Assembly: GCA_022826045.1 (NCBI GenBank)
Contig: JAJDVQ010000038.1
Location: forward strand, 1-64,000
Length of the DNA stretch: 64,000 bases
Direction: 5' to 3'
DNA from: Acidimicrobiia bacterium
GTDB taxonomy: Bacteria; Actinomycetota; Acidimicrobiia; Acidimicrobiales; Poriferisodalaceae
The notes beneath the pieces are model-generated. The model did not search any database. It was not told the DNA's origin and was given only the letters and a program-made list of their open reading frames with translations. Shown here in pieces: positions 17,644 to 26,247 of the stretch (position 1 is its first letter; each line of letters starts with the position of its first letter). Position numbers and translations under genes: made by a program.

Positions 17644-17811
17644 GAGTTCTCCTGCAGAAGCTGCTCAGCGGCCGATGCCGCGGCTCGGGGGCCGGCTGCG
17701 CTCGCAGCCGCCGGGCAAAGACTAGTGGTCTGACTCGCTCATGGCTGAGGAACTGTCGACCGAATCCTGCTGCCTGTGCGCCCGTCGACCGAGTCCGCTC
17801 GATGCCGCCGG

Positions 17812-20800
17812 CTAGGTGCTGACGGCATTCATGCCGAGCAGCTCCCGCATCGGGCCAGCCAAGGAGCGGGCATCCACCCAGCGCGACTGCGGCAGCTGCA
17901 CGACCGAATCGCCCACCCGTAGGCGCACCGGCGCATCGCCGGGGCATTCGGACAGCATCCGCTCGAACGCCTCGAGCCAGTGGTCGTCGATGTCGACCCG
18001 CTCCACGTCGAGCGATAACGGCACCGGTCCCTTGCGCAGCTCCAGCGCCTCCACCTCGTTTGCCAGGAACGCTGTCTCGCCCTCGCCGCGACGGTCGGGC
18101 CGACCCCGCACCAGCACCACCGCGTCTTCGGCCAGCACGGCGCCGGCGGCAGCGAAGCCCTTGGGGAACAGGGTCACCTCGATCGAGCCGGACAGGTCTT
18201 CGAGCATGAAGCGGGCCATCGGGTCGCCGCCGCGTGTGTAGCGGCGCTGCAGGCTCTGCACCACGCCGCCCAGCGTCACCCACTGCTGGCCGCCGTCGGG
18301 GCTGGGCGGCAGGTCGCCCAGACCGCTCACCTGGCAGTCCACCAACCGCCGCAGCTGCGCCTCGCCGCCGCGCAGCGGATGATCCGACACGTACAGCCCG
18401 AGCAGCTCCTTCTCCCACGCCAGCGTGTCGCGCTCGGAGGCCTCGATGTCGGGGATCTCGATGCGCTCGTCGAAGCCGGAACCGTCGGCATCGTTGCCGC
18501 CATCGGGTTGGCCGTTGTCGCCGCCGAACAGCGACTGCACCCCGGCGGCGGCTTCTTCCCGCCGTCGCAGCGCCGATTCGACGATCTGCTCGAACACTCG
18601 CAGCAGCCCCGCCCGGCTGTGCCCGCACGTCTCGAAGGCGCCCGCCTTGATGAGCGACTCGGTGAACCGCTTGTTGAGCACTTCGCGTGGCACACGCATG
18701 CAGTAGTCGTCGAAGTCGGCAAACGGCCCGTTGGCCGCACGCTCGTCGAGGATCGGCTCGGCCACCCTCACGCCCACGTTGCGCACCGCCGACAGCCCGA
18801 AGGGAATCGTCCGCCCGTCGGCGGCGAAGTCGAGCTCGGAGCGGTTGATGTCGGGCACCAGCACGTCGATGCCCGACTGGCGGCAGTCGGCCAGGTACAC
18901 GCCGGCCTTGTCGATGTTGCGCTTGGAGCCGGTCAGCACGGCCGCCAGGAACTCGGTGCGATGGTTGGCCTTCAGGTAGGCCGTCTGGTAGGCGATCAGC
19001 CCGTAGGCGAAGGCGTGGCTCTTGTTGAACGCGTAGTCGGCGAACGGCTCGATGATGTCGAAGAGCTGCTCTCCGAGGTCTTCGCCGTATCCCTTCGCTG
19101 CAGTGCCTGCGATGAACTTGGTGCGGTGCTCGGCGATCTGCTCGCGGTTCTTCTTGCCGCACGCCTTGCGCAGGTCGTCGGCTTCGGCCATGGAGTAGCC
19201 GGCGATCTCCTGGGCCACCCGCATCATCGACTCCTGGTAGATCATCAGCCCGTAGGTCTCTTCGAGCAGCTCGGCGAGGTCGGGGTGCGGCGGCGTGGCG
19301 GGCTGACGGCCGTTCTTGCGGTGCGCGTAGCTGTTGTGCATGTCGGCAGCCATCGGTCCGGGCCGGTACAGCGCCACCAGCGCGCAGATGTCCTCGAACC
19401 GGGTGGGGCGCATCGACTGCAGCAGCGACCGCACCGGTGTCGACTCCAGCTGGAACACGCCCATCGTGTCGCCGGCGCACAGCAGCTTGAACGTGGCGTC
19501 GTCGTCGAGCGGCACCGCATCGATGTCGAGTTCCGCGCCGGTGGTGCGCTCGACGAGCCGCACCGCATCGTCGATGATCGACAGCGTCCGCAGCCCGAGG
19601 AAGTCCATCTTCAGCAGGCCCAGGTCTTCCACGCCGCCCATGTCGAACTGGGTGACGATCGGGGCCTCTTCGGGGTCGGCGCCCGACTCGGGCTTGCGTT
19701 GGATGGGCAGGTATTCGGTGAGCGGCTCGGGGCTGATCACCACCGCGGCGGCGTGCACCGAGTCCTGCCGGATGAGGCCCTCGAGGCCGCGGGCCACGTC
19801 CACCACCTCGCGCACCTCGTCGTCGCTGGAGTACATGGTGCGCAGATCGGCAGCGGCTGCGTACCCGTCGGCGTGCTTGTCGTCGCGTTCGAGGCAGGCG
19901 CCCAGCGGGGTGTCGCGGCCCATGATCAGCGGCGGCATGGCCTTGGAGATGCGGTCGCCCAGCGAATACGGCTTGCCCAGCACCCGGGCCGCGTCGCGCA
20001 CGGCGGCTCGTGCCTTGATGGTGGAGAAGGTGATGATCTGCGCCACGTGGTCATGGCCGTACTTGCGGGCCGCGTAGCGGATCATCTCGTCGCGGTAGCG
20101 GTCGTCGAAGTCGATGTCGATGTCGGGCATCGAGACGCGGGCCGGGTTCAGGAACCGCTCGAACAGCAGGCCGTACTTGATCGGATCGAGATCGGTGATG
20201 CCCAGGCAGTAGGCCACCACGCAACCGGCCGCCGAGCCCCGCCCGGGTCCCACGCGGATGTTGCTCTCGCGGGCATGGCGGATGAGGTCCCAGGTGATCA
20301 GGAAGTAGCTGCTGAAGCCCATGTCGGAGATGACCCGCAGCTCGTACGCGATGCGTGCAGCAGTGCTCTCGGGCACGTTCGAGCCCCAGCGCTGCTTCGC
20401 CCCCTCGAACGCCAAGTTCGAGAGGTAGGCGTCGGCGTCGGCGTGGGGAGCGGGCACCTCGAAGTGCGGCAGCAGCACCTGGCCGAAGGAGATGTCGGTC
20501 TCGGCCCGGTCGGCGATGGCCAGCGTGTTGTCGCATGCCTCGGGGAACTCGCGGAACAGCTCCCGCATCTCCGCTGCCGACTTGAGATAGTGCTGGTCGC
20601 CGTGGAACTTGAACCGGTCGGCGTCGCTGCGCAGCGAACCGGTCTGCACGCACAGCAGCGCGTCGTGCGCTACCGCATCGTGCTGGTGGGTGTAGTGCAG
20701 GTCGTTGGTGGCGAGCAGGGGGGCGTTGAGGTCGTGGGCGATCTGCAGGAGTTGCGGGTTGCAGTCGTGCTGGGCGCCGATGCCGTGGTCCTGCAGCTCC

Positions 20801-21372
20801 ACGTACAGCGAGTCACGGCCGAAGATGTCCTGCAGGCGCCCGGCCCGGCGGCGGGCCTCGTCGTAGTCGCCGTTCAGCAGGGCCTGCTGCACCACGCTGC
20901 CGAGGCAGCCGGTGGTGGCCGTCAGGCCCTCGGCGTGGTCGGCGAACATCTCCCAGTCCATCCGGGGCTTGTAGTAGTAGCCCTCGAGGAAGGCTCGGCT
21001 GGCCAGCTTGAGCAGGTTGCGGTAGCCGGCGTCGCTGTGGGCCAGCAGCGTCAGGTGGTAGTAGAGCTTCCCGCCGCCGGTGCCGTCGTCGCCGGTGTCG
21101 TCGACCTTGGCGTTCTTGGCCCGGTTCCGGTTGGGGCGCTCGTGGCGGCTCTCGAGCGCCATGTAGGCCTCGGTGCCGATGACCGGCTTGATGCCGTGCG
21201 TCTTGCATGCCCGGTAGAAGTCGAGGACGCCGTACATGTTGCCGTGGTCGGTGATGCCCAGCGCCGGCTGGCCGTCGGCCGCGGCCGCCGCCACCACCTC
21301 GTTGACGCGCGCCGCGCCGTCGAGCAGGGAGTACTCGGTGTGGGTGTGCAGGTGAACGAACGACGCTGCCAC
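17812..21372 (-). CDS. dnaE: DNA polymerase III alpha subunit
   Basis: 1186 residues; GTG start behind GAGGAG. Order: PHP domain (FVHLHTHTEYSLLDGA), the C-family polymerase core with the catalytic PDIDIDFDD, thumb and fingers (RPGPMAADMHNSYAHRKNG), a helix-hairpin-helix region, and an OB-fold (VTLGGVVQSLQRRYTRGGDP) before the C-terminal tail. The length fits replicative DnaE1 of actinobacteria (about 1180) rather than the error-prone DnaE2/ImuC. It synthesises both strands at the fork with the clamp loader, whose delta' subunit is encoded at 60.8 kb. Divergent from the HD-domain gene. Confidence 0.96.
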   Translation of the reverse strand: MAASFVHLHTHTEYSLLDGAARVNEVVAAAAADGQPALGITDHGNMYGVLDFYRACKTHGIKPVIGTEAYMALESRHERPNRNRAKNAKVDDTGDDGTGGGKLYYHLTLLAHSDAGYRNLLKLASRAFLEGYYYKPRMDWEMFADHAEGLTATTGCLGSVVQQALLNGDYDEARRRAGRLQDIFGRDSLYVELQDHGIGAQHDCNPQLLQIAHDLNAPLLATNDLHYTHQHDAVAHDALLCVQTGSLRSDADRFKFHGDQHYLKSAAEMRELFREFPEACDNTLAIADRAETDISFGQVLLPHFEVPAPHADADAYLSNLAFEGAKQRWGSNVPESTAARIAYELRVISDMGFSSYFLITWDLIRHARESNIRVGPGRGSAAGCVVAYCLGITDLDPIKYGLLFERFLNPARVSMPDIDIDFDDRYRDEMIRYAARKYGHDHVAQIITFSTIKARAAVRDAARVLGKPYSLGDRISKAMPPLIMGRDTPLGACLERDDKHADGYAAAADLRTMYSSDDEVREVVDVARGLEGLIRQDSVHAAAVVISPEPLTEYLPIQRKPESGADPEEAPIVTQFDMGGVEDLGLLKMDFLGLRTLSIIDDAVRLVERTTGAELDIDAVPLDDDATFKLLCAGDTMGVFQLESTPVRSLLQSMRPTRFEDICALVALYRPGPMAADMHNSYAHRKNGRQPATPPHPDLAELLEETYGLMIYQESMMRVAQEIAGYSMAEADDLRKACGKKNREQIAEHRTKFIAGTAAKGYGEDLGEQLFDIIEPFADYAFNKSHAFAYGLIAYQTAYLKANHRTEFLAAVLTGSKRNIDKAGVYLADCRQSGIDVLVPDINRSELDFAADGRTIPFGLSAVRNVGVRVAEPILDERAANGPFADFDDYCMRVPREVLNKRFTESLIKAGAFETCGHSRAGLLRVFEQIVESALRRREEAAAGVQSLFGGDNGQPDGGNDADGSGFDERIEIPDIEASERDTLAWEKELLGLYVSDHPLRGGEAQLRRLVDCQVSGLGDLPPSPDGGQQWVTLGGVVQSLQRRYTRGGDPMARFMLEDLSGSIEVTLFPKGFAAAGAVLAEDAVVLVRGRPDRRGEGETAFLANEVEALELRKGPVPLSLDVERVDIDDHWLEAFERMLSECPGDAPVRLRVGDSVVQLPQSRWVDARSLAGPMRELLGMNAVST

Positions 21373-21557
21373 GCTGCGCTGCTCCTCGGGGGTGTGTCGG
21401 CGGGTTGGTGTGCTGACGGGCTGTCCCGCTCACGGCCCGAATCGGCCCGTCTTTCGAACATAGACCCGCCGCCTCGACGCGGTGCGAACCCGCAGCCGAC
21501 ACGCGGCGTGCGGTGCCGGAAACCCCGGATATCTCGGTTGGAGGGCCGTCCTCAGTG

Positions 21558-22457
21558 ATGCATCATGGAGGCGTGACCACCCCGCAGCGCGCGCACGACG
21601 GCGCGCACAGCGCGCACGACGGCGCGCACAGCGCGCACGAGGGCGCCGATGTCGACGAGCTGGAGCTCGACGTCGGCGCCGTGCTGCCCTGCGACGAGCT
21701 GAGCAGCGTGCTGGTGGTCGACGATCCGCGCCAAGGCCTGTGGGAGCTGGTCGACAGCGGCTGGGCAGACGAGCACCTGCCCGAGCTGCCGGCGCTGGCG
21801 CTGCAGCAGGATCCGATCCACCGCCACAAGGACGTGCTGGCGCACACGATCGCCGTGGTGGCCCAGAGCCCGCCCCGGCTCCGGGTACGGCTGGGAGCGC
21901 TCTTCCACGACATCGGCAAGCCGCTGACCCGCGAGATCACTCACAGCGGGGTGACGTTCCGCAACCACGAGGCCGTCGGGGCGAAGATGACCCGCCGCCG
22001 CATGCCCGAGATGGGCTACAGCGACGATCTGACGTCGCAAGTCGCCCGCTTGGTGCACCTGTCGGGCCGCTTCAAGGGGTACGACACCGGCTGGACTGAT
22101 GCCGCCGTGCGCCGGTATGCGCGCGACGCCGGTCCCTTGCTGGGCGACCTGAACGACATGGTGCGCAGCGACTGCACGTCACGCAACGTGCAGCGGATCG
22201 AGGCCCTGCACGACGCGCTCGACCGCTTCGAGGTGCGCATTGCCCGGCTGGCCCGCGAGCAGTCCCGCAAGGAACTGCGCCCCGAGCTGAACGGCGACGA
22301 GGTGATGGCCCACCTGGAGCTGTCTCCGGGCCCCGAGGTCGGCCGGGCCATGAAGTTCCTGCTGGAGCTGCGCCGCACCGAAGGCGAGCTCGGTGACGCT
22401 GAGGTCCGCCGCCGTCTCGATGCCTGGTGGGCCGAACAGGTCGCAGGCGATCAGTAG
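21558..22457 (+). CDS. HD-domain phosphohydrolase, like the C-terminal half of CCA-adding enzymes
   Basis: About 299 residues from the ATG at 21558; TTGGAGG lies 13 bases upstream, and GTGs at 21555 and 21573 are alternatives. RHKDVLAHTIAVV, then LFHDIGKPLTR with the HD pair at about residue 117, then NHEAVGAKMTRRRM are the metal ligands of the HD domain as seen after the nucleotidyltransferase head in actinobacterial tRNA CCA-adding enzymes. That head is absent: the first 60 residues are a His/Ala/Asp-rich repeat and an acidic segment. It is probably a stand-alone metal-dependent phosphatase or phosphodiesterase acting on RNA ends or nucleotides (inference). Confidence 0.8.
   Translation: MHHGGVTTPQRAHDGAHSAHDGAHSAHEGADVDELELDVGAVLPCDELSSVLVVDDPRQGLWELVDSGWADEHLPELPALALQQDPIHRHKDVLAHTIAVVAQSPPRLRVRLGALFHDIGKPLTREITHSGVTFRNHEAVGAKMTRRRMPEMGYSDDLTSQVARLVHLSGRFKGYDTGWTDAAVRRYARDAGPLLGDLNDMVRSDCTSRNVQRIEALHDALDRFEVRIARLAREQSRKELRPELNGDEVMAHLELSPGPEVGRAMKFLLELRRTEGELGDAEVRRRLDAWWAEQVAGDQ
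21591..21647 (+). repeat. 21-bp tandem repeat coding AHDGAHS
   Basis: Two identical 21-base units (21591-21611 and 21612-21632) and a partial third (to 21647) encode AHDGAHS-AHDGAHS-AHEGAD near the start of the HD-domain protein. The unit is a multiple of three, so copy-number slippage would keep the frame. The His-rich product could bind metal or simply be a linker. Confidence 0.85.
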
Positions 22458-22538
22458 CGCGATCAGCAGCGAGGCGACCGTCGGGACACGAACGGCGGGT
22501 CCGGCCGTACCCCAAGCACACCACTAGCGTCGTCGGCT

Positions 22539-23357
22539 GTGGAATGGATCGCGAATCCCGAGGTCTGGATCTCTCTGGTCACGCTGACCGTGCTCGAGAT
22601 CGTGCTCGGCATCGACAACGTGATCTTCATCTCGATACTTGCCGGACGCCTGGGCGGCAAGGAGGCCGAGCGCGCCCGCGTCGTCGGCCTGTCGCTGGCC
22701 ATGGGCATGCGGGTGCTCCTGCTGCTGGGCATTTCGTGGATCGTGCGGCTCACGACGCCGCTGTTCTCGGTGTTCGGGCACGAGCTGTCGGGGCGAGACC
22801 TGATCCTGCTGGGCGGCGGGCTGTTCCTGCTGGGCAAGGCCACCTTCGAGATCCATCACAAGCTCGAAGGCGACGACCACGATGACGCGGGCGAACGGGC
22901 AGGTGCCACGTTCACCCGGGTGATCATCCAAATCCTCGTGCTCGATCTGGTGTTCAGCCTCGACTCGGTCATCACCGCGGTCGGAATGGCCGACCGGGTG
23001 GGCGTGATGATCGCTGCAGTCGTCATTTCCGTCGGCGTGATGCTGTGGTCGTCAGGACCGGTGATGCGCTTCGTGGGCAAGCACCCGACGGTGAAGATGC
23101 TGGCGCTGGCGTTCCTGCTGCTCATCGGCATGTCGCTCGTGGCCGAAGGCGCCGAGTTCCACATCCCGAAGGGCTACATCTACTTCGCCATGGGATTCGC
23201 GGTGCTGGTGGAGGCGCTCAACCTGCGGATGAAGCGCAACCGCCAGTCGCGCACGCCGCCCGTCGAGTTCCACGAGCGCCGCATGCCCGAGTTCGCACCT
23301 GCAGATGCCGGCGACGCTGCCGACCCGCCGCCCAGCAATCCAGGGACCGCTGCCTAG
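22539..23357 (+). CDS. TerC-family integral membrane protein
   Basis: 272 residues, GTG start, seven hydrophobic segments. LEIVLGIDNVIFISIL and VLDLVFSLDSVITAVGM are the paired acidic family motifs of TerC, with membrane Asp residues that probably bind metal. A charged His/Asp loop (HHKLEGDDHDDAGE) separates the halves. Members export manganese or other cations during protein secretion, or confer tellurite resistance; Mn export is the best-supported general role. The last four bases overlap the end of the convergent flotillin gene. The tail after residue 230 is Pro/Ala-rich and not conserved. Confidence 0.92.
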   Translation: MEWIANPEVWISLVTLTVLEIVLGIDNVIFISILAGRLGGKEAERARVVGLSLAMGMRVLLLLGISWIVRLTTPLFSVFGHELSGRDLILLGGGLFLLGKATFEIHHKLEGDDHDDAGERAGATFTRVIIQILVLDLVFSLDSVITAVGMADRVGVMIAAVVISVGVMLWSSGPVMRFVGKHPTVKMLALAFLLLIGMSLVAEGAEFHIPKGYIYFAMGFAVLVEALNLRMKRNRQSRTPPVEFHERRMPEFAPADAGDAADPPPSNPGTAA

Positions 23358-24814
23358 ACGTCAGCGCCGCCGTCGCCCTCGTCGGCCGCCTCGGCATCGG
23401 TGACGTGTGCGCCCGCCGAGCGTTCGCGAAGCTGCTCGGCGATCTGACGCAGCCGCTCGACGGTGTCTGCGTTGTCGAGCTCGCCCAGGAATTCAGGCAG
23501 CCGGATGCCTGCCTGGCTGGCGACCTCGTGCAGCGGGGGAAGCGCGCCGATGAGGCCGGAGATGAAGTTGGCGGTGGTGCCGTTCTCGCCATTGGGACCG
23601 CCGCCGGAATCCCACACGGTGATCTTGTCGATCTGCAGGTTCGAGATGGCCTTCACCTGCTCGGCCACGAGGTTCGGCAGTTGCTCGGCAACCAGCAGCA
23701 GCGCCGCTTCTGGCGCTGCACCGCCGCTGGCAGTCACCAGCGCGCCCAGGCCCTCGGCTCGCCGGGTCAGCAATGCCAGCAGGCCCATGGCCTCTGCTTC
23801 CATCAACAGCCGCTGACCGTCGGCCTCACCCGACTTGACCAGCCGGATGCGGTCTGCCTCGGCTTCGGCCAGCGTGCGGACCCGCTCGCGCTCCACCTGG
23901 GCCGGCACCACGATGTCGGCGTCCTGGGAGGCCTTGTCGCGCTGGGCTCGGGCCTGCTCGGCCTCAGCCTCGGCGGCGAACGACTCCTGCTCGGCCTGGG
24001 CCTGGCTGACACGCTCAGCCGCCAGCGCCGCTCGTTCGGCCTCGGCCTCCTGCTGCCGGCGCACGCTGTCGGAGCGAGCAACCACCACCTGCGACTCGTT
24101 CTCGCCCTCGGTGGCGCTGGCATTGGCCTGCGCCACCCGGATGCGCTGCTCTCGCTGCGCCTCGGCGGCACCGATGTCGCCGTCGCGCTCCTGCTCGGCC
24201 ACCTTGATCTTGGCTTCGTTGATGGCCCGGGCGGCGGCTTCGCGACCCAGTGCGTCGATGTAACCCGACTCGTCGGTGATGTCCTGGATATTGACGTTGA
24301 TGAGGCGCAGGCCCACCTTGCGCAACTCGAGTTCGAGCGACTCGGTGATGTTGGTGATGAGCTGTTCCCGGTCGGCGTTGATCTGCTCGATCGGCATGGT
24401 GGCGATCACCACGCGCATCTGCCCGAAGATGATGTCCCGGGCCAGGTTCTCGATGTCGAGCAGCGAGAGACCCAGCAGCCGCTCCGCGGCGTTCTGCATC
24501 ACGCCCGGCTCGGTGGAGATCCCGACGGTGAACGTTGCAGGCGTATTGACTCGGATGTTCTGCTGGGAGAGAGCCCCCTGCAGCTTGATCTCGATCGGGA
24601 TCGGCGTCAGGTCGAGGTACGCGTAACCCTGCACGATGGGCCACACCAGGGCGCCGCCGCCATGCAGGCAGCGTGCAGACTCGCCCTCGCCCCCGACGCG
24701 GCCGTACACAACGAGCACACGGTCGGACGGGCAGCGCTTGTAGCGCGAGGAGATCCACAGCAGGGCGATCAAGAAGATGGCGAAGAGACCACCTGCGAGT
24801 GCGATGACGGCCAT
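23354..24814 (-). CDS. Flotillin-like SPFH-domain protein
   Basis: 486 residues; the ATG is preceded by GAGAGG. One N-terminal membrane helix (LAGGLFAIFLIALLWIS), the SPFH/band-7 domain to about residue 190 (VLVVYGRVGGEGES, ending RLINVNIQDITDESGYIDAL), then a long Ala/Glu-rich coiled coil and a C-terminal oligomerisation region (KAISNLQIDKITVWDSG). Flotillins scaffold membrane microdomains and influence fluidity and secretion. The partner NfeD-like gene lies upstream on the same strand with 77 bases between, matching the usual flotillin/NfeD operon. Confidence 0.92.
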   Translation of the reverse strand: MAVIALAGGLFAIFLIALLWISSRYKRCPSDRVLVVYGRVGGEGESARCLHGGGALVWPIVQGYAYLDLTPIPIEIKLQGALSQQNIRVNTPATFTVGISTEPGVMQNAAERLLGLSLLDIENLARDIIFGQMRVVIATMPIEQINADREQLITNITESLELELRKVGLRLINVNIQDITDESGYIDALGREAAARAINEAKIKVAEQERDGDIGAAEAQREQRIRVAQANASATEGENESQVVVARSDSVRRQQEAEAERAALAAERVSQAQAEQESFAAEAEAEQARAQRDKASQDADIVVPAQVERERVRTLAEAEADRIRLVKSGEADGQRLLMEAEAMGLLALLTRRAEGLGALVTASGGAAPEAALLLVAEQLPNLVAEQVKAISNLQIDKITVWDSGGGPNGENGTTANFISGLIGALPPLHEVASQAGIRLPEFLGELDNADTVERLRQIAEQLRERSAGAHVTDAEAADEGDGGADV

Positions 24815-24891
24815 GACTACCTCTCAGTGCTGTCGTTCGTTCCAGTGCCTGTGCGATCGCGTCAGCGATCCCAGTGCCACAGTGGCGCAGG

Positions 24892-25440
24892 CTAACGAGG
24901 CGCTACCAGCACAGTTCCGGGATCGACGAGGTCGATCACTTCCACCCTGGTCGGCGGCGCCAAGTCGTCATCAGCCTCGGTGTAGGCGTCGATGACCCGC
25001 ATGCGGCCTTGCACCAGCACTTCGACTTTGCCCGGTCCGCCGCGGTTCGCGGCGATAGTGAGATAGACGGTGCCGTGCTTGCCGACAGCGGAGCGATAGT
25101 CGATCGAACCGCTCTCGCCGAGCTTCGCGAATGAGCGCCACAAGAAGCCGACGCCCAGGAAGACGGCGAACGCCACGATGAGCGCCACCACCACCGCCAG
25201 CACCGTCGAGCTGTCGCCCTGCTTCATCAGCACGCCGGTCCAGCCGAAGGCGAATGCGAACGCGATGAGCGACCGGATCGACAGGAAGCCGCCGCTGGTG
25301 TCGTCCTCTCCGACTTCGAAGTCGCTGCCGACGCCGAAGGCCAGCAGCACCAACTGCATCAGGAGGAAGAAGCTGGCGATGATGCCGATTGCATAGAAGA
25401 TCTGCAGATCCCCGGTCAACGATTGCCACCAGTCGCCCAT
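24892..25440 (-). CDS. NfeD-like membrane protein with OB-fold
   Basis: 182 residues from the ATG at 25440 (GGGGAGG five bases upstream); the much longer frame to 26001 is out-of-gene. A hydrophobic segment at residues 13-36 and further helices at 55-65 and 80-105 are followed by a C-terminal beta-rich domain (HGTVYLTIAANRGGPGKVEV, then DLVDPGTVLVAPR) typical of short NfeD/OB-fold partners of flotillins. It lies directly upstream of the flotillin gene and presumably forms one membrane complex with it. Confidence 0.82.
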   Translation of the reverse strand: MGDWWQSLTGDLQIFYAIGIIASFFLLMQLVLLAFGVGSDFEVGEDDTSGGFLSIRSLIAFAFAFGWTGVLMKQGDSSTVLAVVVALIVAFAVFLGVGFLWRSFAKLGESGSIDYRSAVGKHGTVYLTIAANRGGPGKVEVLVQGRMRVIDAYTEADDDLAPPTRVEVIDLVDPGTVLVAPR

Positions 25441-25535
25441 GAACGGCCTCCCCGCCGGAACTCTACGCGTCGGCGCGAGCGACCCGTCTGCGTGGATTGC
25501 CGGAGACAGTTCTCCCGGGAGCCGGGGGAGGGGGG

Positions 25536-26039
25536 CTAGCTGAGGCGGCGTTCGGTCAGCCCGCCGGACGGCGTCCAGGTCTCGACGACGAGATGCTGAC
25601 CGTCGACGCGCACGAGAACGGCGCGGGCGATCGTGACGGTGAACAGTGCCATCGGGGTCGCGTTGTCGATCTCGTGATGGTGGCCGCGCATGAACGTCTC
25701 GAGCTGGTCGGCGTCGGCTGGCACTGCCGTGCCCTCGATGCGTGCGTCGCCCGCCTTGAGTTCCCCGCTCTCGGGCGCTGAGTGCAGCCCGAACCGGGGG
25801 TCGCGCCGCAGATCGGCGGCCTTGCGCGAGTTGCGGTCCATCCCCAACCAGAGATGACCATCGCGGATCGGGGCCTCCATGCCCGACATGCGGGGAGCGC
25901 CGTCGGCTCGGATCGTGGCCATGACCGCATGCAGATGGCTCTCGAAACGCCGCTGGATGCGTGCGGCCAATTGGGGGCTGGCCGCCGCAAACGTTCCCCA
26001 ATCCACGTCGCCGCCAGTTGCATTGCCCGTCGTGTTCAT
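25536..26039 (-). CDS. Pyridoxamine 5'-phosphate oxidase-fold protein
   Basis: 167 residues. HAVMATIRADGAPRMSGM and HLWLGMDRNSRKAADLRRD are the flavin/F420-binding strands of the split-barrel PPOX fold; the end (VDGQHLVVETWTPSGG) fits the F420-type branch common in actinobacteria. The substrate is unknown; such proteins reduce or bind flavin, F420 or haem. It stands alone: 95 bases before the NfeD-like gene on the same strand, divergent from the sugar-dehydrogenase gene. The 208-base gap to that gene holds one copy of the dispersed repeat. Confidence 0.85.
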   Translation of the reverse strand: MNTTGNATGGDVDWGTFAAASPQLAARIQRRFESHLHAVMATIRADGAPRMSGMEAPIRDGHLWLGMDRNSRKAADLRRDPRFGLHSAPESGELKAGDARIEGTAVPADADQLETFMRGHHHEIDNATPMALFTVTIARAVLVRVDGQHLVVETWTPSGGLTERRLS

Positions 26040-26102
26040 TCGATTTTTGCCCCGTTCACGACCTGAGATGCCTCGCCGTGAGGCTAGGAGGCTGGGCCGA
26101 TG

Positions 26103-26122
26103 GGCGAAGCCGCGGCCCGAGC
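26103..26122 (-). repeat. Dispersed repeat, partial copy
   Basis: On the minus strand this reads GCTCGGGCCGCGGCTTCGCC, differing in one base of 20 from the core of the 51-nt repeat found at 34.6 and 39.2 kb. It lies in the divergent intergenic region. Confidence 0.5.
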
Positions 26123-26247
26123 CCCGTGGGCCTCATCGCATGCGGATGGGGAATGAGTGCAACAAGCACGTGGTTCGCCGGCCGGACTGCTCGCCCGGTG
26201 GCGTACATGTGTGAGGCTGAGCGACTGCCGCCGATACCGTCGCCGAA

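Noticed and set aside
17718-17735. Match to the MITE end (ACTAGTGGTCTGAC)
   Set aside because: Only one end, about 12 bases with a mismatch, and no partner nearby.
18379-21558. 1059-residue open frame on the plus strand opposite dnaE
   Set aside because: Antisense to an unambiguous gene; its composition is what GC-rich third positions generate, with no motifs or ribosome site.
22515-22526. Match to the MITE right end (CACACCACTAG) before the TerC gene
   Set aside because: One short end only; could be chance. Kept as a hint in the MITE finding.
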